Shown one piece after another: positions 1-5,395 of a stretch of 5,590 bases of DNA. This DNA is from Oxalobacteraceae bacterium. GTDB lineage: Bacteria > Pseudomonadota > Gammaproteobacteria > Burkholderiales > Burkholderiaceae_D. How positions within the stretch are numbered: position 1 is the stretch's first letter; every line of letters starts with the position of its first letter. The notes under the pieces are model-generated. The model was not told the origin of the DNA, ran no database searches, and saw nothing but the letters and a program-made list of their open reading frames with translations. The translations under genes and the position numbers were made by a program. The stretch spans positions 1 to 5,590 of the forward strand of contig CANGFL010000108.1 in the NCBI GenBank assembly GCA_947453015.1, in the 5' to 3' direction.

Positions 1-450
1 AATCGCCACCCGCGATACTCGTCGCTCTGCTTGCATCAGGCGCGCAGCAACGGCGGCATCATTAAAAACACAAAATCCCTGACCATAATCCGCATGCGCA
101 TGATGCGTGCCTCCCGCGAGATTGATTGCGACACCCTCTTCGATTGCCGCTCTACATGCCGCAATCGTCGCACCGGTAGATCGGCGAGAACGCTCAACCA
201 TTTCAGGTGACCATGGAAAACCAATCTGTTTTTGCTCTGATTCTGTGAGTGCCCCACTAGTCACCCTATGTATGTAATGCGGATGATGGGCCAGCGCCAA
301 CACACCGTCAGTCGTATGCGGCGCCTCTTCAAAACTAACTCTGGGTAGCTTAGCCGCAACGGCCTCCCGCAACAGGCTGTATTTCCGCATAGGGAATCGA
401 TGCCCCGGGGGAAGCGGTAACACGAAACGGTCACTGTAGAAAGCTTTCAA
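1..450 (-). CDS. Histone deacetylase family protein (acetoin utilization/HDAC-like), N-terminal 150 residues, cut by left edge
   Basis: The minus-strand reading frame is open from 450 to base 1 and gives 150 residues of a zinc-dependent deacetylase of the HDAC/AcuC/acetylpolyamine amidohydrolase superfamily. Seen: FYSDRFVLPLPPGHRFPMRKY at the N-terminus (residues 4-24), LAHHPHYIHRV (53-63), the tandem active-site histidines in NLAGGTHHA (His116-His117), and GFCVFNDAAVAAR (125-137). The zinc-binding Asp/His/Asp segment of the family lies beyond the edge, so catalytic completeness cannot be judged. Natural substrates of bacterial members are often unknown; acetylated lysines or polyamines are possible. 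No ATG precedes the conserved FYSD block. The chosen TTG at 450 matches the usual family start two or three residues before FYSD but has no Shine-Dalgarno. The frame stays open up to a stop at 508-510, and another TTG at 489 has an AGGT at suitable distance. The first ATG is residue 21, too far inside. Family assignment is secure; the start is not. Confidence 0.88.
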   Translation of the reverse strand, partial: MKAFYSDRFVLPLPPGHRFPMRKYSLLREAVAAKLPRVSFEEAPHTTDGVLALAHHPHYIHRVTSGALTESEQKQIGFPWSPEMVERSRRSTGATIAACRAAIEEGVAINLAGGTHHAHADYGQGFCVFNDAAVAARLMQAERRVSRVAI

Positions 451-555
451 AGTTTTTTGATAACAGAAATATCTTGCATGTAAAGGCAAAAATTTACCTA
501 AATGGCATCAGCAATATGAGCAGTGAAAAATCATTGAATTCATGAGTGATGAAAT

Positions 556-605
556 TTAATCAATTCAATCAATTTTTTTGATTAACGATCCGCTACTATT
601 TGATT
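556..605. repeat. Cluster of AATCAA/TTGATT elements with an 8-bp inverted repeat
   Basis: AATCAATT occurs twice in tandem with a 9-base period (558-565 and 567-574). TTAATCAA (556-563) and TTGATTAA (578-585) form a perfect 8-bp inverted repeat around a 14-base spacer. A fourth TTGATT lies at 600-605, 22 bases after the third and overlapping the putative -35 of the rightward gene. Four copies in about 50 bases in a divergent promoter region resemble a regulator-binding array. AT-rich sequence makes such words fairly common by chance, so an operator role is only inferred. Confidence 0.4.
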
Positions 606-627
606 ACTATGTCGCTATATTTATAAC
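600..627 (+). promoter_or_regulatory. Putative sigma70 promoter for the MASE1-like gene
   Basis: TTGATT (600-605, four of six consensus bases) is separated by 16 bases from TATAAC (622-627, five of six). Transcription would begin near 634 and leave a leader of about 90 bases before the ATG at 727. The -35 hexamer is also the last copy of the AATCAA/TTGATT cluster, so a protein bound to the array could block or recruit polymerase. This is a pattern match only. Confidence 0.35.
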
Positions 628-726
628 GTTATTTTATTCAACACTTATTACCTGCTCGTTTAGATTGCTCTCAGTCACCCGGCCTTAACATCTTTTTATA
701 ACAACCCTGACAGAAAGCATTGTCGG

Positions 727-1254
727 ATGACTTCGATCCTCATCACTGCAGTAACGTATTTTGTTTTTTACCAATTTAATGATTGGTTATTTGCTTCGTT
801 CGAGCTTCATGCAGGCGCGAACTGGATCTACCTACCCGCAGGGTTGCGCCTGCTTTGTACCTTGTTACTGGGCATTGAGGGTGCCATGGGCATTTTTATC
901 GCAGCGCTAGCTATTTCTCTCTCCAACTTGGCGCATATCGATTTCACAACGATGCTGGTGGCATCAGTTATTTCAGCCGCCATGCCCTACCTGGCCTATA
1001 GAACTGCTTTACATTTTGGAATGCCACCATCACTGGAAAATCTTTCAGTGAAAATTCTGTTCGCGCTAACTGTTTTGTATGCCTTATTAAATTCGTTAGC
1101 CCATTCAGTGTGGTATCGACTACGTGACGTATCGTCAGATTCACTCAACACATTTTTTGTCATGTTTATAGGTGACCTAATCGGCACCTTAATCATCATC
1201 TACACCATAAAATTTATGCTGGTACTTTTTGATCGATTTAGAAAAAAAGAATAA
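727..1254 (+). CDS. Standalone MASE1-like integral membrane protein (175 aa)
   Basis: A hydrophobic protein with about six membrane segments, roughly residues 1-17, 36-50, 52-68, 74-92, 108-126 and 141-166, and a short basic tail (RFRKKE). Two segments recall the MASE1 sensory membrane domain: NWIYLPAGLRLL followed by LLLGIEGAMGIF (residues 32-57), like the W-P-x-G...LLxG pattern, and FIGDLIGTL (147-155), like the GDxxGxL near the end of MASE1. MASE1 is normally the N-terminal sensor of GGDEF, EAL or histidine-kinase proteins. Here the frame stops right after the membrane part, with no output domain and no downstream partner on this strand. The ATG is the only conventional start after an in-frame TAG at 661-663; a weak AGAAAG (712-717) may serve as ribosome site. 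The next gene converges and ends 24 bases away. The ligand is unknown. Membrane nature is certain and the MASE1 relation probable, judged by motif memory only. Confidence 0.8.
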   Translation: MTSILITAVTYFVFYQFNDWLFASFELHAGANWIYLPAGLRLLCTLLLGIEGAMGIFIAALAISLSNLAHIDFTTMLVASVISAAMPYLAYRTALHFGMPPSLENLSVKILFALTVLYALLNSLAHSVWYRLRDVSSDSLNTFFVMFIGDLIGTLIIIYTIKFMLVLFDRFRKKE

Positions 1255-1278
1255 AGCGATCGTATTACCAAAAAAAAT

Positions 1279-2085
1279 TTATGAAGTCACAGCCACATAC
1301 TCTTGGCGCAACGTGTCTAAACCAGACAACATGCGACTATAGGCTGCTTCAACCGCCTGAGGTTCGCCTTTTACACCCAATTCAATATGGCGACGTCGAT
1401 TGCCATCACCCACGCTAGGTAAGCTAAATACTTTGACCGATTCAAACTCAGCTTCGATCGCTTCCATGAGCGGTGTTAGGGTCGACTCAATACCGTCATA
1501 AACGATCACAGATTTTTCAGCATGAGCTATTTGATGAAAAAGTTCTGAATGATGCGTATCGAGTGCCCATTTCATCATCGGCTCAGCCATCACAGGAAAG
1601 CCCGGCACAAAGTACTGCACACCGCCTAAAGAATTACGCCAATAAAAACCAGGAATTTTATTGAACGCATTCGGGATGATTCCTGAGCCCACTGGAAATT
1701 CACCCATTTTCAGACGATGCTGATTATCGGGCGCATCAAGATCAATTTCTTTACCCGCTTCGCTTGCCATCTCCACAATGCGCTCTTGTATTTTTACCTT
1801 AGCTTCGGGATGCAAAGCCAGCGATAAATTTAAGGCTGCAGCAGCACACTGCCGCGTATGATCATCCGGTGTTGCACCAATACCGCCGCAGCAAAACACA
1901 ATGTCGCCACTGTTTAATGTGCGTCGTAGCGTGGCCGTAATTCGTTCCGGGTCATCCCCCAAATACTCAGCCCATGAAAGCGCCAAACCTCGCTCAGACA
2001 ATAGTTCGATAATTTTGGCCAGATGCTTGTCGTTACGCTTACCTGACAAGATTTCGTCGCCGATGATGATGATGCCAAATGCCAT
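1279..2085 (-). CDS. CinA N-terminal-domain (COG1058, MoaB/MogA-like fold) protein, single-domain form
   Basis: 268 residues matching the molybdopterin-binding-like N-terminal domain of CinA. Seen: IIIIGDEILSGKRNDKH (residues 5-21), CCGGIGATPDDHTRQ (65-79, the family's GGxGxTxDDxT signature with Ala where Pro is usual), MGEFPVGSGIIPNAFNKIPGF (127-147), and VPGFPVMAEPM (160-170) in place of the common FPGVPxEM. COG1058 domains have been reported to have ADP-ribose pyrophosphatase activity, and full CinA adds a C-terminal nicotinamide-nucleotide amidase domain. At 268 residues that second domain is absent, so a role in NAD-related pyridine nucleotide recycling is possible but deamidase activity is not expected. 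It lacks the molybdopterin-synthesis neighbours that would suggest MoaB/MogA. A GAGAA precedes the ATG by a few bases. It lies 28 bases downstream of the EI24-domain gene on the same strand and is probably cotranscribed with it. Confidence 0.88.
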   Translation of the reverse strand: MAFGIIIIGDEILSGKRNDKHLAKIIELLSERGLALSWAEYLGDDPERITATLRRTLNSGDIVFCCGGIGATPDDHTRQCAAAALNLSLALHPEAKVKIQERIVEMASEAGKEIDLDAPDNQHRLKMGEFPVGSGIIPNAFNKIPGFYWRNSLGGVQYFVPGFPVMAEPMMKWALDTHHSELFHQIAHAEKSVIVYDGIESTLTPLMEAIEAEFESVKVFSLPSVGDGNRRRHIELGVKGEPQAVEAAYSRMLSGLDTLRQEYVAVTS

Positions 2086-2113
2086 AAGATTCTCGATAAA
2101 AAAATTTAGCTCA

Positions 2114-2944
2114 TTAATTGATGTCGATGACGCGTGTAGGGTCCAAGTTAACTATCGGCATATTTCTCATAGCCGCCAGGCTATCCAGACAATAAAATTG
2201 AAACCACAAACCACTAAAAACAAAAATCAGTAAATACATCCAAATAGCGGCTGCCGCAAACACGGGAAAGAAAATCACTGACACCACACCGCCTAGCCAC
2301 AACAAGCCCGGTGCAGCGCCCAAACTTCCCGTCACCACACCAATCATCAACAATGGAAATTGCTGCTTAAGAATGATGGATAACTCATGTTCATCGGCAA
2401 AGGACGATAGGGCTTCATACGCCATCACTCGCGCCGTTAACCAACCCCATAACAAAGGCTGAACTAAAACAGCAAATAACGGAACCAAATTCAGCGGAAG
2501 AACAATCAACCACGCCAGTAAATAAATCACAAATGATGAGAAGGATAACCACAGACTGGCTTTGATAGATCCACCCTCACGTCGTTCCAGCTGTGGGTAA
2601 AAACGATCACCAACGTAATTGGCAATGACTGGCATAGCCATCAAATTCACCAACAGCAAAGCGCTGAGTACCATCAACGGCAGCAGCAACCACATCGCAA
2701 TCAAGGGGACTAATAAGGTTCTCAACGAGGCGAGCCCTAATGAATCGAGCATATCGCCAGTCCAACGAAATAAACCGTAATCAGAAAACCAAGCCTGTAA
2801 TTGATCGATCAATGGTTGCAGACCCAACCAGAGCGCCACGCCCCACACTCCAAGCGCAACGATGAAAGGCAATAAAGTCAGCAGCAGCATGCGTGGATGC
2901 AGCTGCGCCATTAGCGCGCGAAAGAATGAAGTAAAAACGGTCAT
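2114..2944 (-). CDS. EI24-domain (CysZ-like) integral membrane protein
   Basis: A hydrophobic protein of 276 residues from the chosen start. The N-terminus FRALMAQLHPRMLLLTLLPF, long paired membrane segments (about 19-41, 74-104, 132-170 and 198-248) and the central DRFYPQLERREGG loop (113-125) fit the EI24/CysZ family of inner-membrane proteins. CysZ members transport sulfate. This one has no cysteine or sulfate genes beside it, so I do not assign sulfate transport. Two in-frame ATGs, at 2950 and 2944, compete. GAGG at 2956-2953 leaves only two bases before the first but eight before the second, so I chose 2944; the longer form would add MS. A perfect TATAAT at 2970-2965 on this strand would give a leader of about 14 bases. 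The gene is divergent from the FKBP gene and is followed after 28 bases by the CinA-like gene, a likely two-gene operon. Confidence 0.85.
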   Translation of the reverse strand: MTVFTSFFRALMAQLHPRMLLLTLLPFIVALGVWGVALWLGLQPLIDQLQAWFSDYGLFRWTGDMLDSLGLASLRTLLVPLIAMWLLLPLMVLSALLLVNLMAMPVIANYVGDRFYPQLERREGGSIKASLWLSFSSFVIYLLAWLIVLPLNLVPLFAVLVQPLLWGWLTARVMAYEALSSFADEHELSIILKQQFPLLMIGVVTGSLGAAPGLLWLGGVVSVIFFPVFAAAAIWMYLLIFVFSGLWFQFYCLDSLAAMRNMPIVNLDPTRVIDIN

Positions 2945-2964
2945 CGACATTTCCTCATGCGTGC

Positions 2965-2993
2965 ATTATAGATTCTGGCTGGCTGGTAAAATG
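2965..2993 (-). promoter_or_regulatory. Putative promoter of the EI24/CinA-like operon
   Basis: On the minus strand a perfect TATAAT occupies 2970-2965. The sequence 17 bases upstream (2993-2988, CATTTT) is a poor -35. The predicted start near 2958 would give a leader of about 14 bases with GAGG correctly placed for the ATG at 2944. Confidence 0.4.
2984..2992 (+). promoter_or_regulatory. Putative extended -10 promoter of the FKBP gene
   Basis: TGGTAAAAT (2984-2992) is a TGn extended -10 with five of six -10 bases. No good -35 is seen at the usual distance, which extended -10 promoters tolerate. The transcript would begin near 2999 and include the ribosome site at 3011-3016. Its -35 zone overlaps the TATAAT of the divergent gene. 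Confidence 0.35.
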
Positions 2994-3010
2994 CTCGCTG
3001 CTAATAAATC

Positions 3011-3016
3011 GAGGAA
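3011..3016 (+). promoter_or_regulatory. Ribosome binding site of the FKBP gene
   Basis: GAGGAA, with seven bases between GAGG and the ATG at 3022, is a strong Shine-Dalgarno and confirms that start. Confidence 0.8.
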
Positions 3017-3021
3017 AAACT

Positions 3022-3378
3022 ATGTCTCAGACCACTACCGCCTCCGGCTTGCAGTATGACGATCTCACGCTGGGCAGCGGCGCTGAAGCCGTCGAAGGTG
3101 ATTACGTCAGCGTTCACTACAGCGGATGGCTGCAAAATCCAGACGGCAGCGAAGGTGAACTGTTTGATTCCAGCGTAGAACGCAATGAGCCCTTTGAATT
3201 TCCGCTCGGAGCCGGTCACGTCATTAAGGGCTGGGACGAAGGAGTACAAGGAATGAAAGTCGGCGGCAAACGCAGATTAATTATTCCGTCATCGCTGGGC
3301 TATGGTTCACGCGGCGCAGGCGGCGTGATCCCGCCCGATGCAACCTTGATTTTTGACGTCGAATTACTGTCTGTCTAA
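3022..3378 (+). CDS. FKBP-type peptidyl-prolyl cis-trans isomerase
   Basis: A single-domain FKBP of 118 residues, the usual size of the cytoplasmic proteobacterial form. It catalyses cis-trans isomerisation of peptide bonds before proline and assists protein folding. Binding-pocket residues are in place: Tyr33 (VHYSGWL), Phe48-Asp49 (LFDSS), Phe60 (FEFPLGAG), Val67-Ile68-Trp71 (HVIKGWDEGVQGMKVGGKRR), Tyr94 (LGYGSRGAGG), Ile103-Pro104 and Phe111 (IFDVELL). There is no signal peptide, no SlyD-type insertion and no N-terminal dimerisation domain, which separates it from FkpA, FklB and SlyD. The start is supported by a GAGGAA site seven bases upstream. It is monocistronic, divergent from the EI24 gene and convergent with the PHA-system gene 29 bases away. 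Confidence 0.96.
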   Translation: MSQTTTASGLQYDDLTLGSGAEAVEGDYVSVHYSGWLQNPDGSEGELFDSSVERNEPFEFPLGAGHVIKGWDEGVQGMKVGGKRRLIIPSSLGYGSRGAGGVIPPDATLIFDVELLSV

Positions 3379-3407
3379 AACAGCACATCGTCGTTCCAAG
3401 CGCTGAA

Positions 3408-3686
3408 CTATGTAGAGAACACCTTGGCCATATTTTTGGTCACTTGTTCTTCTATTTTTCGAGAGAAGCCTTTGAGCATAATGCCTAGGCTAATCTCGAG
3501 TTCAGCGCGACCGGGCGTTAAGGCCAACGTACCAGAAAAACCCGTACGTTTAAAACTCAGCACATCATCCTGCCACTCGGCGACCATTTCGTAATCAATC
3601 ACCATTTGGTCAGCGACTTTTTGTGCCGCAGCACGCGCTTCCTCCATGGCCATCGCATGATCTTGTACGATCGTTATATCGGCCAT
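3408..3686 (-). CDS. Polyhydroxyalkanoic acid system family protein (PHA_gran_rgn)
   Basis: A 92-residue protein beginning MADITIVQDHAMAMEEARAAAQ, with a middle EWQDDVLSFKRTGFSGTLALTPGRAELEISLG (residues 37-68) and an amphipathic C-terminal helix, the pattern of the small PHA-system family found near polyhydroxyalkanoate genes. The size is normal for the family. Its biochemical role is not settled; association with storage granules or their regulation is suggested by genome context elsewhere. No PHA synthase, depolymerase or phasin gene lies in this window. An AGGAG ends six bases before the ATG. It is the last gene of the apparent three-gene unit, 39 bases after the dehydrogenase stop, and a small hairpin lies in that gap. 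Confidence 0.85.
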   Translation of the reverse strand: MADITIVQDHAMAMEEARAAAQKVADQMVIDYEMVAEWQDDVLSFKRTGFSGTLALTPGRAELEISLGIMLKGFSRKIEEQVTKNMAKVFST

Positions 3687-3707
3687 CTTTTTCTCCTACG
3701 CTGTGCT

Positions 3708-3732
3708 GACCTTACGGTCTTATTTTTAAGAC
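3708..3732 (-). other. Overlapping alternative hairpins at the dehydrogenase stop codon
   Basis: In the minus-strand mRNA GUCUUA-AAAA-UAAGAC (3732-3717) is a perfect six-pair stem containing the UAA stop of the dehydrogenase. GACC-GUAA-GGUC (3719-3708) is a second four-pair stem sharing three bases with the first, so only one can form fully. No U-run follows in this direction, so neither is an intrinsic terminator for the operon. It could affect coupling to or decay before the PHA-system gene. Function is inferred. Confidence 0.35.
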
Positions 3733-4706
3733 TTGAATGTTTCTGCATTCAAGAGATTAGGTGGTCGCTTAGCCGACAAAGCAGCGATTAAATTATCGGC
3801 AGCGCAGTAGGCCATCGCATGACGCGTTGGCACAGATGCACTACCAATATGAGACGTCAACACCACATTTTTTAGCGATAAAAAATCGGGGTTAAACGCA
3901 GGTTCATTTTCAAACACATCCACACCCGCCGCCGCAATCTGACCGGCTTTAAGTGCATTGATTAATGCTGCATCATCAACGATACCACCGCGCGCGATGT
4001 TAACCAAGGTTGCTGTTGGCTTCATTAGCGCGAGCTGCTCGGCACCTATTAAATGATGCACCGCTGGTGAGTAAGGCAAAACCAAAATCACATGATCGGC
4101 TGTGCGCAATAATTCATCACGACTTAGATAGTGCGCATTATTCGCTGCCTTCTCTAACTCAGGCGCTAAACGAGTTCGGTTGTGATACACAACCTTCATA
4201 TTGAAGCCCATAGAACGACGTGCAATCGCTTGCCCAATCCGCCCCATACCGATCACACCGAGGGTACTTCCATGTACATCAACACCTAAAAAATCAAGGT
4301 AATGCGACTTCTTCCAAAGGCCTGCACGCAAATAATGCTCAGATTCAGAAACGCGGCGCGCAGCAGCCATCATTAATGTCCATCCAAAATCTGCGGTGGT
4401 TTCGTTCAGCACATCGGGCGTATTCGTTACCATTACTCCTGCTGCGGTGGCGGCGGGCACATCGATATTGTTATAACCAACAGCCATATTGCAGACCGCC
4501 TTCAGAGTTGGGCAAGCGGCAAATAATTCTGCTGTAAAGCGATGACTGGGACTGGCAAACACGCCCACTTTACCCTGCAAACGACGCACTAACTCGGCAT
4601 CGTCATATCCCTCGTCATTCTGATTATCTTCAACATCAAAATGCTCAGACAAATACTGAATAACTTGCGGAAAAATTGCGCGTGTAACGAGAATTTTTGG
4701 TTTCAT
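3726..4706 (-). CDS. D-isomer-specific 2-hydroxyacid dehydrogenase (GhrB/TkrA-like glyoxylate/hydroxypyruvate/2-ketogluconate reductase)
   Basis: 326 residues, normal for the family, with the substrate domain split around a Rossmann NAD(P) domain. Seen: MAVGYNNIDV (74-83), LGVIGMGRIGQAIARR (149-164) with the GxGxxG loop, NIARGGIVDD carrying catalytic Arg238, GVDVFENEP with catalytic Glu268, and LTSHIGSAS with catalytic His286. The loop after the second strand reads YHNRTR (174-179), with Asn-Arg rather than the Asp that selects NADH, so NADPH use is likely. Such enzymes reduce glyoxylate to glycolate, hydroxypyruvate to glycerate or 2-ketogluconate to gluconate; the exact substrate cannot be read from sequence. 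The frame can also begin at GTG 4715, but AGGTGATC (4717-4710) overlaps it and sits six bases (counted from AGGTG) before the ATG at 4706, so that ATG is preferred. The gene ends with two in-frame stops (TAA AAA TAA). It follows the lutC-like gene by 26 bases. Confidence 0.93.
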   Translation of the reverse strand: MKPKILVTRAIFPQVIQYLSEHFDVEDNQNDEGYDDAELVRRLQGKVGVFASPSHRFTAELFAACPTLKAVCNMAVGYNNIDVPAATAAGVMVTNTPDVLNETTADFGWTLMMAAARRVSESEHYLRAGLWKKSHYLDFLGVDVHGSTLGVIGMGRIGQAIARRSMGFNMKVVYHNRTRLAPELEKAANNAHYLSRDELLRTADHVILVLPYSPAVHHLIGAEQLALMKPTATLVNIARGGIVDDAALINALKAGQIAAAGVDVFENEPAFNPDFLSLKNVVLTSHIGSASVPTRHAMAYCAADNLIAALSAKRPPNLLNAETFKS

Positions 4707-4709
4707 TGA

Positions 4710-4717
4710 GATCACCT
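4710..4717 (-). promoter_or_regulatory. Start-deciding ribosome binding site of the dehydrogenase
   Basis: AGGTGATC on the minus strand is complementary to an eight-base stretch near the 16S rRNA 3' end. It places the start at ATG 4706 rather than at the in-frame GTG at 4715, which lies inside the site itself. Confidence 0.7.
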
Positions 4718-4732
4718 AAGCACAACTTAAAA

Positions 4733-5395
4733 TCAGTTATCTCGCACCAGTATTAAGTGCACTCGATACGGTCCATGCGCGCCAAGCACGATGGTCTGCT
4801 CGATATCTCCGGTACGTGAGGGGCCAGAAATAAAATTCGTCGCACGAGGCAACTCACCACGCTCTTTTTTGGCGAGATCAAAAGCATCTTCAATGGAAGG
4901 AACAATGCGTGATGTGGGCACCAACACGATATGCGTTTCTGGCAGTAAGGCTGCGGACGCATAGGTTTGCGCACCTGAGAGCAGCATCAACGTACCAGTC
5001 TCAGCAACAGCGCAGAAGCAGCTGGTGATGCCCACCATGTCTTCATTGACAGGAGGACGAAACTCAACCTGTAAACCGGATTCATTCCAAGGAATGTCGG
5101 ACAAGGTTTCCCAAGCGATTGCTGTTTTGGCTAAACCTAGGCTGTCGAGATAGCGTGCAGCAGCGGCCGGCGCTTCATGCATAGACGCCACTTCATCAAT
5201 TGTTTGCGAGGTGCGTTCGGCCTGAGTACGAAAACGATGAACTAAATCTGTACCGATATCAGGCTGCGGACCCGCTGTATTCGAAGCTAAATAGGTTTGA
5301 ACCTGATCCAATTCGGCCGCAGTCGGCTCGACCGGGCGCTGCTGTGCTTTACGAATCCGACCAAAAATAGCCGCGCGGGCTGCAGATGTATCCAT
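4733..5395 (-). CDS. lutC: LutC/YkgG-type LUD-domain protein (lactate utilization protein C)
   Basis: 220 residues forming one LUD domain, typical LutC length. Seen: AVAETGTLMLLSG (129-141), LPETHIVLVP (151-160), ATNFISGPSRTGDIEQTIVLGAHGP (185-209) and a closing RVHLILV. LutC is the third component of the LutABC L-lactate oxidation system, beside the iron-sulfur proteins LutA and LutB; it has no cysteine cluster ligands of its own, as here. In most genomes lutC directly follows lutB, but about 195 apparently noncoding bases precede it here and the next gene is a 2-hydroxyacid dehydrogenase. It may work with LutAB encoded elsewhere or serve a glycolate/glyoxylate-related function. AGAGGA ends four bases before the ATG, confirming the start; a small hairpin lies just above that site. 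It is the first gene of an apparent three-gene unit. Family is secure, lactate as substrate is inferred. Confidence 0.9.
   Translation of the reverse strand: MDTSAARAAIFGRIRKAQQRPVEPTAAELDQVQTYLASNTAGPQPDIGTDLVHRFRTQAERTSQTIDEVASMHEAPAAAARYLDSLGLAKTAIAWETLSDIPWNESGLQVEFRPPVNEDMVGITSCFCAVAETGTLMLLSGAQTYASAALLPETHIVLVPTSRIVPSIEDAFDLAKKERGELPRATNFISGPSRTGDIEQTIVLGAHGPYRVHLILVRDN

Larger units (their letters stand above)
451..726. other. AT-rich divergent intergenic region
   Basis: This 276-bp stretch separates the divergent HDAC-like and MASE1-like genes. I find no coding frame of conviction in it. It is clearly more AT-rich than the flanking genes and holds a cluster of AATCAA/TTGATT elements (558-605) and a plausible promoter for the rightward gene (600-627), listed separately. 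Transcription signals for the leftward gene should also lie here. A minus-strand TTGCCT (489-484) with TGTTAT about 18 bases on is only a weak match. Confidence 0.7.

Noticed and set aside
36..257. 73-residue minus-strand frame in the HDAC-like region
   Set aside because: It is a shadow in another frame of the well-matched HDAC-family reading; its Arg/Met-rich composition resembles no protein family.
1250..1285. Possible terminator between the convergent MASE1-like and CinA-like genes
   Set aside because: The A-run could be a U-tract for the minus strand, but no stable stem precedes it; the CGATCG palindrome is on the wrong side and too short.
1901..2233. 110-residue plus-strand frame spanning the CinA/EI24 junction
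   Set aside because: Antisense to two supported genes, no ribosome site, low-complexity Lys/Asn end.
3379..3407. Possible bidirectional terminator between the FKBP and PHA-system genes
   Set aside because: Only a loose CAGC/GCTG pairing with a long loop and no T-run was found.
3408..3686. Phasin identity for the 92-residue protein
   Set aside because: Length and N-terminal pattern fit the PHA_gran_rgn family, not the longer helical phasins.
4220..4537. 105-residue plus-strand frame inside the dehydrogenase gene
   Set aside because: It lies antisense to a gene with full catalytic motifs and has a composition typical of antisense frames.
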